Assembly (NCBI RefSeq): GCF_013087525.1
Contig: NZ_JABFCS010000002.1
Location: 124,001 to 188,000, forward strand
Direction of reading: 5' to 3'
Length of the DNA stretch: 64,000 nt
Origin: Ramlibacter montanisoli
Lineage (GTDB): Bacteria > Pseudomonadota > Gammaproteobacteria > Burkholderiales > Burkholderiaceae_C
Shown: in pieces, positions 34,648 through 43,556 of the stretch
Layout of the letters: every line of letters begins with the position of its first letter
Position numbering within the stretch: the first letter of the stretch is position 1
Notes under the pieces: model-generated
Told to the model about the DNA's origin: nothing
Seen by the model: the letters and a program-made list of their open reading frames with translations, nothing else
The model's database searches: none
Position numbers and translations under genes: made by a program

Positions 34648-35564
34648 ATGCTGTTCTACATCCTCAAGCGCCTCGGGCTGGCCGTGCTCGTGGCGCTCAC
34701 CGTCTCGTTCATCGCCTACCTGCTGGTCTTCGTCTCGGGCGATCCCGCCGTGGCGCTGGCCGGCGAGGGCGCGCGCGCGGCGGATATCGAGATGGTGCGC
34801 AAGACCTACGGCTTCGACCGCCCGATCGCCGTGCAGTACGCGGAGTGGCTGGGCAAGCTGCTGCGCGGCGACCTCGGGACCTCGGTGTACTTCAAGACCG
34901 AGGTGGCGCCGCTGGTGGCGCAGAAGCTGGGCACGACCCTGATCCTGGGCGCCGCCGCGATCGCCGTGGCGCTGGCGATCTCGGTGCCGCTGGGCGTGCT
35001 GGCCGCGATCTACCGCCAGAGCTGGATCGACCGGCTGTGCCTCGCCGTCGCGGTGCTCGGCCAGGCCCTGCCCAACTTCTTCTTCGCGCTGCTGCTGATC
35101 ATGCTGTTCTCCATCACCTGGCGCGTGCTGCCGGTGTCGGGCAGCGGCACCTGGCAGCACTTCGTGATGCCGGCGCTGGCCCTGGGCTACTACGCGGCGC
35201 CCGCGTTCATGCGGCTGATCCGCGCCGGCATGATCGAGGTGCTGGATGCCGACTACATCCGCACGGCGCGCGCCAGGGCCTGCCGCCGGCCACCGTGGTC
35301 TTCAAGCACGCGCTGCGCAACGCGATCGTGCCGGTGGTGGCCCTGGCGGCCGTGCAGCTGGGCTTCCTGCTCGGGGGCTCGGTGGTGATCGAGACCATCT
35401 TCGCGCTCGACGGCCTGGGCTACCTCGCCTACCAGAGCATCAGCAACAAGGACTTCCCGGTGATGCAGGTGATCGTGCTGCTGCTGTCGGTGATCTACGT
35501 CGTGCTCACGCTGGCGGCCGATGTCGCGAACGCGTGGCTCGACCCGCGCATCCGGGTGGCCTGA
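34648..35564 (+). CDS. DppB-type ABC permease (frame break)
   Basis: This ~305-residue inner-membrane permease has six hydrophobic helices and a large periplasmic loop after helix 1, as in DppB/OppB. It begins MLFYILKRLGLAVLVALTVS. The cytoplasmic EAA-loop region is broken: after YIRTARA one A is missing near 35274, and restoring it gives AKGLPPATVVFKHALRNAIV, the canonical motif. The end NAWLDPRIRVA is normal. The stop overlaps the next ATG (TGATG). Confidence 0.85.
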
Positions 35565-36472
35565 TGTCGGCGCAACTCCCCATCGCCGTCGACGCGCTGC
35601 CGGAACTGCAGGCGGCGCCCGTGCCGCCGTCGGCGCTGCGGCGCTTCTTCCGCAACAAGGCGCTGGTGGTCGGCGGCGGCATCCTGCTGGCGATCGTGCT
35701 GCTGGCGATCTTCGCGCCGCTGTTCAGCCCCCACGACCCCTACGTGCAGGACCTCGCGAACCGCACGGTTCCGCCGGCCTGGGCCGCGCAAGGCAGCTGG
35801 GCCCATCCGCTGGGAACCGACGCGCTAGGGCGCGACTACCTCTCGCGCCTGATCCACGGCGCCCGCATCTCGCTGCTGATCGGCGTGAGCGTGGCGCTGA
35901 TCTCCGGCGTGATCGGCACCACCATGGGCCTGCTGGCCGGCTACTTCGGCGGCCGGACCGACATGCTGGTGTCCTTCATCGTGACCACGCGCCTGTCCAT
36001 GCCGGTGATCCTGGTGGCGCTGGCCACCGTGGCGCTGGTCGGCGGCTCGCTGTGGGTCGTGATCCTGGTGCTGGGGCTGCTCAAGTGGGACCGCTTCGCC
36101 GTGGTCATGCGCAGCGCGACGCAGCAGGTGCGTTCGCTGGAATACGTCGCCGCGGCGCAGGCCGCCGGCGCATCGACGGCGCGCATCATCCGCAGCGAAG
36201 TGCTGCCCAACGTGTTGCCGCACCTGATCGTGGTGGCCTCGCTGGAAGCCGCCAGCGCGATCCTGCTGGAAGCCTCGCTGTCCTTCCTGGGCCTGGGCGT
36301 GCAGCCGCCGCTGCCGTCCTGGGGCCTGATGATCTCCGAAGCCAAGGCCTACATGTTCTTCTCCTTCTGGCTGATCGCCATCCCGGGCAGCGCGCTGGCG
36401 CTGCTGATCTTCGCGATCAACCTGGCCGGCGACGGCCTGCACCAGGTGTTCATGCCCCATGAGCGCAGCTGA
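35564..36472 (+). CDS. DppC-type ABC permease
   Basis: This 302-residue permease partner has the DppC-like N-terminal cytoplasmic segment, six helices, HPLGTDALGRDYLSRLIHGA after helix 1, and the EAA loop YVAAAQAAGASTARIIRSEV followed by LPNVLPHLIVV. It heterodimerises with the preceding permease. Its 3' end overlaps the first ATPase gene by 14 bp. Confidence 0.88.
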   Translation: MSAQLPIAVDALPELQAAPVPPSALRRFFRNKALVVGGGILLAIVLLAIFAPLFSPHDPYVQDLANRTVPPAWAAQGSWAHPLGTDALGRDYLSRLIHGARISLLIGVSVALISGVIGTTMGLLAGYFGGRTDMLVSFIVTTRLSMPVILVALATVALVGGSLWVVILVLGLLKWDRFAVVMRSATQQVRSLEYVAAAQAAGASTARIIRSEVLPNVLPHLIVVASLEAASAILLEASLSFLGLGVQPPLPSWGLMISEAKAYMFFSFWLIAIPGSALALLIFAINLAGDGLHQVFMPHERS

Positions 36473-37454
36473 CGCCAGCGTCGTCCTCGACGTGCAGGGC
36501 CTGCACGTGGACATCCCCACGGGTTCGGGCGTGGTGCATCCCGTGCGCGACGTGTCCTTCCAGGTGCGCCGCGGCGAGACCCTGTGCATCGTCGGCGAGT
36601 CCGGCTGCGGCAAGTCCATGACCTCGCTGGCGCTCATGGGCCTGCTGCCGCGGGCCGCCGTGCGCAAGGCACGCGCGATGAACTTCCTCGGCGAGGACCT
36701 CACGCGCGCCGACCCGAAACGCATCAACGTGCTGCGCGGCGACCGCATGGCCATGGTGTTCCAGGAGCCGATGACGGCGCTCAACCCCGCGTACACGATC
36801 GGCGAGCAACTGATGGAGCACTACCGCCACCACCGCGGCGCCAGTGCGGCGCAGGCGCGCGAGCGCGCCATCGAGCTGCTGCAGAAGGTGGGCATCGCCT
36901 CGGCCGGCGAGCGGCTGCGGCAGTACCCGCACCAGCTGTCCGGCGGGCTGCGCCAGCGCGTGATGATCGCGATGGCGCTGATGTGCGGGCCCGAGCTGCT
37001 GATCGCCGACGAGCCGAGCACTGCGCTCGACGTCACCATCCAGGCGCAGATCCTGCGCCTGCTGGCCGACCTGCAAAAGGAGCTGGGGATCGCGATGGTG
37101 CTGATCACGCACGACCTCGGCGTGGTGGCCCGCATCGCCGACCGCGTGGCCGTGATGTATGCGGGCCAGGTCGTGGAGGAAGGCAGCGCGCAGGAGATCT
37201 TCGAGCGCCCGCGCCATCCCTACACGCGCGGCCTGCTGGAATGCATCCCGGTGCCCGGCCGGACCATGCCGGGCAGCCGGCTCGGCAGCATCCCCGGCGT
37301 GGTGCCCCCGCTGGCCGGCGAGTTGCGCGGCTGCAGCTTCCGCGAGCGCTGCCCGCACGCACAGGCGGCCTGCACGCAGGCCATCGAACTGCGCGACGGC
37401 GGCGCCGGCCGCCGCTGGCGCTGCGTGATCGACCTCGAGGCGGTGCCGGCATGA
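36459..37454 (+). CDS. DppD-type ABC ATPase
   Basis: This 331-residue nucleotide-binding subunit shows Walker [13 protein letters not shown]-loop [10 protein letters not shown], signature LSGGLRQRV, Walker [13 protein letters not shown] and switch ITHDLGVVA. The C-terminal oligopeptide-type extension includes [14 protein letters not shown], a Cys cluster seen in Dpp/Opp ATPases that can bind an iron-sulfur cluster. It overlaps the next gene by 4 bp (ATGA). Confidence 0.9.
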   Translation: MSAADASVVLDVQGLHVDIPTGSGVVHPVRDVSFQVRRGETLCIVGESGCGKSMTSLALMGLLPRAAVRKARAMNFLGEDLTRADPKRINVLRGDRMAMVFQEPMTALNPAYTIGEQLMEHYRHHRGASAAQARERAIELLQKVGIASAGERLRQYPHQLSGGLRQRVMIAMALMCGPELLIADEPSTALDVTIQAQILRLLADLQKELGIAMVLITHDLGVVARIADRVAVMYAGQVVEEGSAQEIFERPRHPYTRGLLECIPVPGRTMPGSRLGSIPGVVPPLAGELRGCSFRERCPHAQAACTQAIELRDGGAGRRWRCVIDLEAVPA

Positions 37455-38419
37455 GTGCCCTCCTGCGCGTCGAGGCGCTGCAGCGCTCCTTCAGCGTCAA
37501 CGCCGGCATGTTCCGCGCGCGCCGGCTGCTGCACGCCGTCAACGGTGTGGACATCAGCGTCGAGCGCGGCGACGTGCTCGGCATCGTCGGCGAATCCGGC
37601 TGCGGCAAGTCCACGCTGGCGCGCATGCTGCTCGGGCTGACGCCGCCGACGGCCGGCCACATCTTCCTCGAAGGGCAGGACATCGCGGCGCTGGACCGCA
37701 AGGCCGTGGCGCGGCGCATCCAGCCCGTGTTCCAGGATCCGTATTCCTCGCTCAACCCGCGGCGCACCGTGGCGTCCATCGTCGCCTTCCCGCTGGAGGT
37801 GCACGCCATCGGCACCCGGGCGCAGCGGCGCGCCCAGGCCATCGACATGCTGGAACGCGTCGGCCTGCCGGCGCGCTACGCCGACCTGACGCCGGGGCAG
37901 CTGTCCGGCGGGCAGCGGCAGCGCGTGGCGATCGCGCGCGCGCTGGTGATGAAGCCGGAGATCGTCGTCTGCGACGAGCCGACGTCGGCGCTCGACGTGT
38001 CGGTGCAGGCGCAAATCCTCAACCTGCTGCTGGACCTGCGGCAGGAGTTCAAGCTCACCTACGTGTTCATCAGCCACAACCTGGCGGTGGTGGAGCACAT
38101 CGCGACCAAACTGGCCGTGATGTACCTCGGGCGCGTGGTGGAGTTCGCCGACACGCGCACGCTGTTCGCGCGGCCGCAGCATCCGTACACGCAGGCCCTG
38201 CTGGCCTCGGTGCTCACGCCCGACACCTCGCTGGGCATTCCGGACACCGGCCTGGGCCTCGCCTTCCCCGATCCGCTGAATCCGCCTGCGGGCTGTACTT
38301 TCCATCCGCGCTGCCCGCGCCGCTTCGAAGGCTGCGACCACACCCTGCCCCGGCTGCTCGCCAGCGGCGGCACGCAGGTCGCCTGCCACCTGTACTCCCA
38401 ACCGGAAACCACCCCATGA
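37451..38419 (+). CDS. DppF-type ABC ATPase
   Basis: This 322-residue second ATPase shows Walker [28 protein letters not shown], signature [15 protein letters not shown], Walker [14 protein letters not shown] and switch ISHNLAVVEH. The C-terminal extension CTFHPRCPRRFEGC carries the Cys cluster. It pairs with the previous ATPase. Its stop overlaps the ATG of the M20 gene (ATGA at 38416-38419). Confidence 0.9.
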   Translation: MSALLRVEALQRSFSVNAGMFRARRLLHAVNGVDISVERGDVLGIVGESGCGKSTLARMLLGLTPPTAGHIFLEGQDIAALDRKAVARRIQPVFQDPYSSLNPRRTVASIVAFPLEVHAIGTRAQRRAQAIDMLERVGLPARYADLTPGQLSGGQRQRVAIARALVMKPEIVVCDEPTSALDVSVQAQILNLLLDLRQEFKLTYVFISHNLAVVEHIATKLAVMYLGRVVEFADTRTLFARPQHPYTQALLASVLTPDTSLGIPDTGLGLAFPDPLNPPAGCTFHPRCPRRFEGCDHTLPRLLASGGTQVACHLYSQPETTP

Positions 38420-39807
38420 CATCCCGCGACGCCGCCATTGCCCGCGCCCGCAGCAGCTTCGACCAGGGCGAGTTCCGCGCCATGCTCGCGCGCCGCGTCG
38501 CGGTGCCCACCGAAAGCCAGAACCCGGAACGCGGCGCGGCGCTGCGCCAGTACCTGGACGGAGAGATCGGGCCTGCGTTCGAGGCCATGGGATTCACCTG
38601 CCGCGTGCTCGAACATGCGAAGGCGAAGGCGCCCTTCCTGCTCGCCGAGCGGATCGAGTCTCCGGGCGCGCCCACCGTGCTCGGTTACGGCCATGGCGAC
38701 GTGATCCGCGGCCTGGACCGCGAATGGCACGAAGGCCTGTCGCCCTGGAAGCTGACCGAGCGCGAGGGCCGCTGGTACGGCCGCGGCATCGCCGACAACA
38801 AGGGGCAGCACAGCATCAACATGGAAGCGATGCGGCACGTGATCGCCACGCGCGGCAAGCTCGGCTTCAACGCGAAGTTCCTCGTCGAGATGGGCGAGGA
38901 GACCGGCTCGCCGGGCCTGCGCGAGCTGTGCACCGAGCAGCGCGGCGCGCTGAAGGCCGACCTGCTGATCGCCTCCGACGGACCGCGGCTGCGCGCCGAG
39001 CGGCCCACCGTGTTCCTCGGCTCGCGCGGCAGCATGAACTTCGACCTGAGCATCGAGGCGCGCGCCGGCGGCCACCACTCGGGCAACTGGGGCGGCCTGA
39101 TCTCCAACCCCGGCATCCAGCTCGCGCACGCGATCGCCAGCATCACCTCGCCCACCGGCCAGATCCGCATCCCCGAGTGGGTGCCGAAGGAACTGCCCGC
39201 GTCGGTGCGGCGCGTGCTGGCCGACTGCGAAGTCGACGGCGGATCGGACGGCCCGCAGGTCGAGCCCTGGTGGGGCGAACCGGGCCTCACGCCCGCCGAG
39301 CGCGTGTTCGGCTGGAGCAGCTTCGAAGTGCTGGCCTACAAGACGGGCAATCCCGACACGCCGGTCAACGCCATCCCGCCGCGGGCCTGGGCGCGCTGCC
39401 AGCTGCGCTTCGTGGTCGGCGTGGATCCCGAGCACATCCTGCCGGCGCTGCGCCGCCACCTCGATCGCCACGGCTTCGGCATGGTGAAGCTGGAGACCAC
39501 GCGCGAAACCTTCTTCAGCGCCACCCGCATCGACCCCGACGACGCCTGGGTGCAATGGGCCGTGGCCTCGCTGGCCCGCACCACCGGCAAGAAGCCCGCG
39601 GTGCTGCCCAACCTGGGCGGCTCGCTGCCCAACGACATCTTCACCGACGTGCTGGGCCTGCGCACGATCTGGGTGCCGCATTCGTACGCCGGCTGCTCGC
39701 AGCACGCGCCCAACGAGCACCTGCCGCCGGAGCTGCTGCGGGAAGGGCTGGAGGTGATGACGGGCCTGTACTGGGACCTGGGATCGGGGGAGACGCCGCG
39801 GGATTGA
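38416..39807 (+). CDS. M20-family metallopeptidase at the end of the peptide ABC operon
   Basis: This 463-residue zinc peptidase is of the M20 group (CNDP/dipeptidase-like length). The metal site is formed by PTVLGYGHGDVIRG, GRGIADNKGQHSIN, the catalytic Glu pair in FLVEMGEETGSPGL and SYAGCSQHAPNEHLPPELL. A dimerisation insert (RAGGHHSGNWGGLISNPG) is present. It is translationally coupled to the transporter (ATGA), so it probably hydrolyses the imported peptide or amide. The specific substrate is unknown. Confidence 0.85.
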   Translation: MTSRDAAIARARSSFDQGEFRAMLARRVAVPTESQNPERGAALRQYLDGEIGPAFEAMGFTCRVLEHAKAKAPFLLAERIESPGAPTVLGYGHGDVIRGLDREWHEGLSPWKLTEREGRWYGRGIADNKGQHSINMEAMRHVIATRGKLGFNAKFLVEMGEETGSPGLRELCTEQRGALKADLLIASDGPRLRAERPTVFLGSRGSMNFDLSIEARAGGHHSGNWGGLISNPGIQLAHAIASITSPTGQIRIPEWVPKELPASVRRVLADCEVDGGSDGPQVEPWWGEPGLTPAERVFGWSSFEVLAYKTGNPDTPVNAIPPRAWARCQLRFVVGVDPEHILPALRRHLDRHGFGMVKLETTRETFFSATRIDPDDAWVQWAVASLARTTGKKPAVLPNLGGSLPNDIFTDVLGLRTIWVPHSYAGCSQHAPNEHLPPELLREGLEVMTGLYWDLGSGETPRD

Positions 39808-39891
39808 TGAAGCCTGCGCATCAGTCGCCCCCACCAATGTCATGGGAGGGGTTTTCGGTGCGGCCGACAATGCGGCCAGCCGGAGGTCCCC

Positions 39892-40218
39892 ATGATCATC
39901 GCCATCACTTCCTTCAGGTTGCCGGAGCCGATCACGCGCGAGCAGGCCCGCAGCATCTTCCTGAGCACCGCGCCGACCTACCGCGGCGTACCGGGCCTGT
40001 TGAAGAAGCACTACCTGCTTTCCGAGGACGGCACGACCGCGGGCGGCGTGTACCTCTGGAACTCGAAGGCGGACGCGCAGGCGCTGTACACGGAAGCGTG
40101 GCGCGCCTTCGTGCGGGGCAAGTACCGCACCGATCCCATCGTCACCTACTTCGACAGCCCGGTGCTGGTGGACAACGTGGCGGAGCAGGTCTTCACCGAC
40201 GACTTGCAGCACTCGTAG
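39892..40218 (+). CDS. YdhR-like putative monooxygenase
   Basis: This 108-residue protein has a ferredoxin-like dimeric alpha-beta barrel fold. The sequence ITSFRLPEPITREQARSIF, then YRGVPGLLKKHYLLSEDGTT, GGVYLWNSKADAQALYTEAW and PIVTYFDSPVLVDN matches the YdhR family. Enzymatic activity is unproved. It is isolated, with a short upstream region (39808-39891) that has no clear promoter. Confidence 0.75.
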   Translation: MIIAITSFRLPEPITREQARSIFLSTAPTYRGVPGLLKKHYLLSEDGTTAGGVYLWNSKADAQALYTEAWRAFVRGKYRTDPIVTYFDSPVLVDNVAEQVFTDDLQHS

Positions 40219-40282
40219 CAAGGGCGAAACGGATGTCCGGAAGCGGCGCGCGCCGTTCCTGCGAACCGGCATGATGCCGGGC

Positions 40283-41509
40283 ATGGCGAACAGGCTCCCC
40301 ACGCTTTCCGGCTGCTCGCGGGCGCCAACCTGGGCGCGCAATCCGCGGAGCAACTGAGCCTGGCGGCCGTGCCGCTGGTGGCCGTGCTCGTGCTCGGCTC
40401 GGGGGCGGGCGACATCGGGCTGCTCGGGGCCATGCAGACCCTGCCCTTCCTGCTGCTGTCCATCCCGATGGGCCTGCTCGCCGACCGGATGCCGCGCCGG
40501 CAGGTGATGCTGGCGTCCGAGGCAGTGCGCGCGCTCTCCCTGCTCCTGCTGCTGCTGATGGTGGCGTCCGGCAGCACCAGCCTGGCCGGACTGGCCGTGC
40601 TGGGTTTCATCGGCGCGCTGGGGACGGTCGGCTTCACGGTGGCGGCCCCTGCCCTCGTGCCCGCGCTGGTACCGCGCGAACTGCACGCCCGCGCGAACGG
40701 CCGGCTGGAGCTCGCGCGCGCGCAGCGCGGCCTACGCGGGCGGCCCCGCGCTCGCCGGTGCCCTGGTCGCGTGGACCGGTGCGGCGTCCGCGTTCGTGCT
40801 GGCCACTGTGCTTTCGGTCGCGGCGGTGGCCCTCCTCTGGCGCCTCTCGGAGCCGGCGCGCGCGCCCGCGCCGGCCCGCCACGCGCTGGTCGAGATCCGC
40901 GAGGGCGCGCGCTTCGCCTGGCACGATGCCTTGCTGCGGCCCATCCTGCTGACCGGCATCGCCTGGAACATCGCGTGGTTCGTGCTGCAGGCAGCGTACG
41001 TGCCGTATGCGGTGCGCATGCTCGGGTTGTCGGCGCAGGCCGTGGGCGCCACGCTGGGCTGCTATGGCGCCGGCATGGTGGTGGGCGCCCTGTTCGCGCC
41101 GCGCGTGACGGCGGCCCTGCCTTTCGGGCGCGCGATCCAGCTGGGGCCGGCCGTGTCGGTCCTGGCCATCGTGGCGATGGTGGCGACGCTGGCCGTGCCG
41201 AGCGGCATCCTCGCCGGCCTGTCCTTCTTCCTGTTCGGGGCCGGACCCATCGTCTGGACCATCACGACGACGACACTGCGCCAGGCGATCACGCCGGGCG
41301 CGATGCTGGGACGCGTGGGCTCGGTGTTCCTCACCGTGAATGCCGGCGCCCGGCCGGTGGGCGCCGCCCTCGGCGCCGTCGTCGGCGGGCTGTGGGGCGA
41401 GCCGGCCTGCCTGTGGCTGGCGCTGGCCGGCTTCGTGCTGCAGGCCGGGATCATCCTGGCGTCGAGCATGAACGGGCTGCATCGCCTGCCGGAGTTGCGG
41501 CCGGGGTGA
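40283..41509 (+). CDS. MFS transporter (DHA3-like), frame breaks
   Basis: This ~408-residue 12-helix MFS protein resembles efflux carriers. It shows LPFLLLSIPMGLLADRMPRR as the loop 2-3 motif and GFIGALGTVGFTVAAPALVP. The frame changes near 40308, where one base is lost between the ATG region (MANRLPT) and FRLLAGANLGAQSAEQLSLA. It changes again near 40725 in a CG-repeat tract before SAAYAGGPALAGALVAWTGA. The start is uncertain. No regulator is adjacent. Direction of transport is not evident. Confidence 0.7.
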
Positions 41510-41579
41510 TCGGGCGGCAGCTCCGCGGCCGCGGGAATGCTCCGTTGCCCCCGGGTCACGGGCCACTGCAGAATGCCGC

Positions 41580-42461
41580 ATGTCCGCTGCCTCCCATTCC
41601 CGACCTTCCCTCGCCCAGCGCCTGCGCCAGCCCGGCCTCGTGGTCGCGCCCGGCGTGTACGACATGGTGTCGCTGCGCCTGGCCGACACCTTCGGCTTCG
41701 ACGCGCTCTACATGACGGGCTTCGGCACCGTCGCCAGCCACCTGGGCCTGCCCGACGCGGGCATCGCCACCTACACCGACATGGTCCAGCGCGTGCGCCT
41801 CATGGCATCGATGGCGCGGGCGCCGCTGATTGCCGATGGCGACACCGGCTACGGCGGGCTGCTGAACGTGGCCCACACCGTGCGCGGCTACGAAGACGCG
41901 GGCGCGGCGGCCATCCAGTTGGAAGACCAGGAGTTCCCCAAGAAGTGCGGCCACACGCCGGGCCGCCGCGTCGTGCCGATGGCGGACATGGTGCGCAAGA
42001 TCCGCGTGGCCTGCGAAGCCAGGACCAGCCGGGATTTCCTGATCATCGCGCGCACCGACGCGCGCAGCGCGCTCGGCCTGGACGAAGCGCTGCGCCGCGC
42101 CGAGGCCTACGCCGAAGCCGGCGCCGACATCCTGTTCGTCGAGTCGCCCGAGTCGGTCGAGGAGATGCAGAAGATCGGCCGCAGCACGGACCTGCCGCTG
42201 GTGGCGAACATGGTCGAAGGCGGCCGCACGCCGGTGCTGTCGCATGCCGATCTCGAGGCGATCGGCTACCGCATCGCGATCTTCCCGGTCACCGCCTTGC
42301 TCGCCGCCACCCACGCGATGCGCGAGGCCTACCAGCAGATCCGGCAGCAGGGCTCCTCGGCCGGCATGCCCGTGCCGCTCATGCCCTTCAGCGAGCTCAC
42401 CACCCTGATGGGATTCGAGGAAGTCTGGGCCTTCGATCGCCGCCACGCCGAAACGGGCTGA
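41580..42461 (+). CDS. isocitrate lyase/PEP mutase-family enzyme
   Basis: This 293-residue TIM-barrel enzyme shows PGVYDMVSLRLADTFGFDAL, the metal-binding ADGDTGYGG, QLEDQEFPKKCGHTPGRRVV with the KKCGH catalytic loop, and DFLIIARTDARSALGLDEAL. The family includes methylisocitrate lyases, oxaloacetate decarboxylases and PEP mutases. The KKCGH loop favours a C-C lyase over a mutase. It precedes a Bug receptor by 47 bp, which suggests import and cleavage of a 2-hydroxy or 2-oxo diacid (inference). Confidence 0.82.
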   Translation: MSAASHSRPSLAQRLRQPGLVVAPGVYDMVSLRLADTFGFDALYMTGFGTVASHLGLPDAGIATYTDMVQRVRLMASMARAPLIADGDTGYGGLLNVAHTVRGYEDAGAAAIQLEDQEFPKKCGHTPGRRVVPMADMVRKIRVACEARTSRDFLIIARTDARSALGLDEALRRAEAYAEAGADILFVESPESVEEMQKIGRSTDLPLVANMVEGGRTPVLSHADLEAIGYRIAIFPVTALLAATHAMREAYQQIRQQGSSAGMPVPLMPFSELTTLMGFEEVWAFDRRHAETG

Positions 42462-42508
42462 CCGGCCCACGCCCGGGCAGCCGCAGATCAACGACAAGGA
42501 GACAAAGC

Positions 42509-43519
42509 ATGACCCCGAGCCCCTCTTCCCCCGCGGCAGCAAACGCCGCCACTGGCTCGCCGCCGGCGCGATCGCCGCGGCCTGCCTCGGCCTCGCGCCC
42601 TTGCCGGCCACCGCGCAGGATGCCTGGCCCGCGCGCCCGATCCGCCTGGTCGTGCCCTTCACCCCCGGCGGCGTGACCGACACCAGCGCGCGCGTGGTCG
42701 CCGAGTTCCTGGGCCGCCGGCTCGGGCAGAACGTCGTGGTGGACAACAAGCCGGGCGCCTCCGGCAACATCGGCATGGCCCTGGTGAAGGAGGCGCCCGC
42801 CGACGGCTACACGCTGGCGCTGGCCTTCGACGGGACCATGGTGATCAACCCGCACGTGTTCGCCAAGCTGCCCTTCGACACGCTCAAGGACTTCACCTCC
42901 ATCGGCAAGATCGGCAACGCCACGCTGATCCTGGTGGCGAACCCGAACGCGCCGGTGAAGAGCCTGGCCGAACTCATCGCCGCGTCGAAGACCACGCCGG
43001 GCGGCCTGTCCTTCGGCACCTCCGGCACCGGCGGCACGCCGCACATCGCCGGCGAGCTGCTGAAGATGCGCACCGGCGCCAACCTGACGCACGTGCCCTA
43101 CAAGGGCGGTGGCCAGGCATTGACCGACGTCGTCGGCGGCAGCATCCCGCTGGTCTACACCGCGGTGGCGGGCGCGCACGGCTTCGTCAAGAACGGCAAG
43201 CTCAACGCGCTGGCCGTTTCCAGCGCCCGGCGCTCCTCGTCGCTGCCCGACGTCCCCACCTTCGCCGAAGCGGGCGTGCCGGACTTCGTGGTCGATTCAT
43301 GGGTCGGGCTGCTCGCGCCCGCGGGACTGCCGGCGGCGATTGCCGCGCGCCTGAACACCGAACTCAACGCGGTGCTGAACGACGCCGAGGCGCGCGAAGC
43401 TGCGCGTGCTGGGCATCGAAGCCACGCCGGGCAGCGCCGCGCAGTTCCGCGACGAGATGGCGCGCGACCTGGCGCGCTACGGCCCGGTGGTGAAGGCAGC
43501 CGGAATCAAGATCGACTGA
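42509..43519 (+). CDS. Bug/TctC-type periplasmic binding protein (frame breaks)
   Basis: This ~336-residue receptor has a Tat-like N-terminus after correction (RGSKRRHWLAAGAIAAACLG, then LAPLPATAQD). Bug hallmarks are WPARPIRLVVPFTPGGVTD, VVVDNKPGASGNIGMALVKE and SLPDVPTFAEAGVPDFVV. A base is missing near 42520-42530, in C runs between MTPSP and LFPRGSKRR. A second change near 43396 restores KLRVLGIEATPGSAAQFRD and the stop at 43517. A Shine-Dalgarno AAGGAGACA precedes the ATG. It is an orphan receptor, co-oriented between the lyase-family enzyme and an M81 peptidase. Confidence 0.75.
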
Positions 43520-43556
43520 GCCGGAAAAACCTCATCTCGCCGAAAGGAGCTGCGCC

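Noticed and set aside
42509-42600. A separate small gene at the start of the third Bug receptor
   Set aside because: The frame after a one-base correction yields a normal signal peptide joined to the receptor, so it is the same gene.
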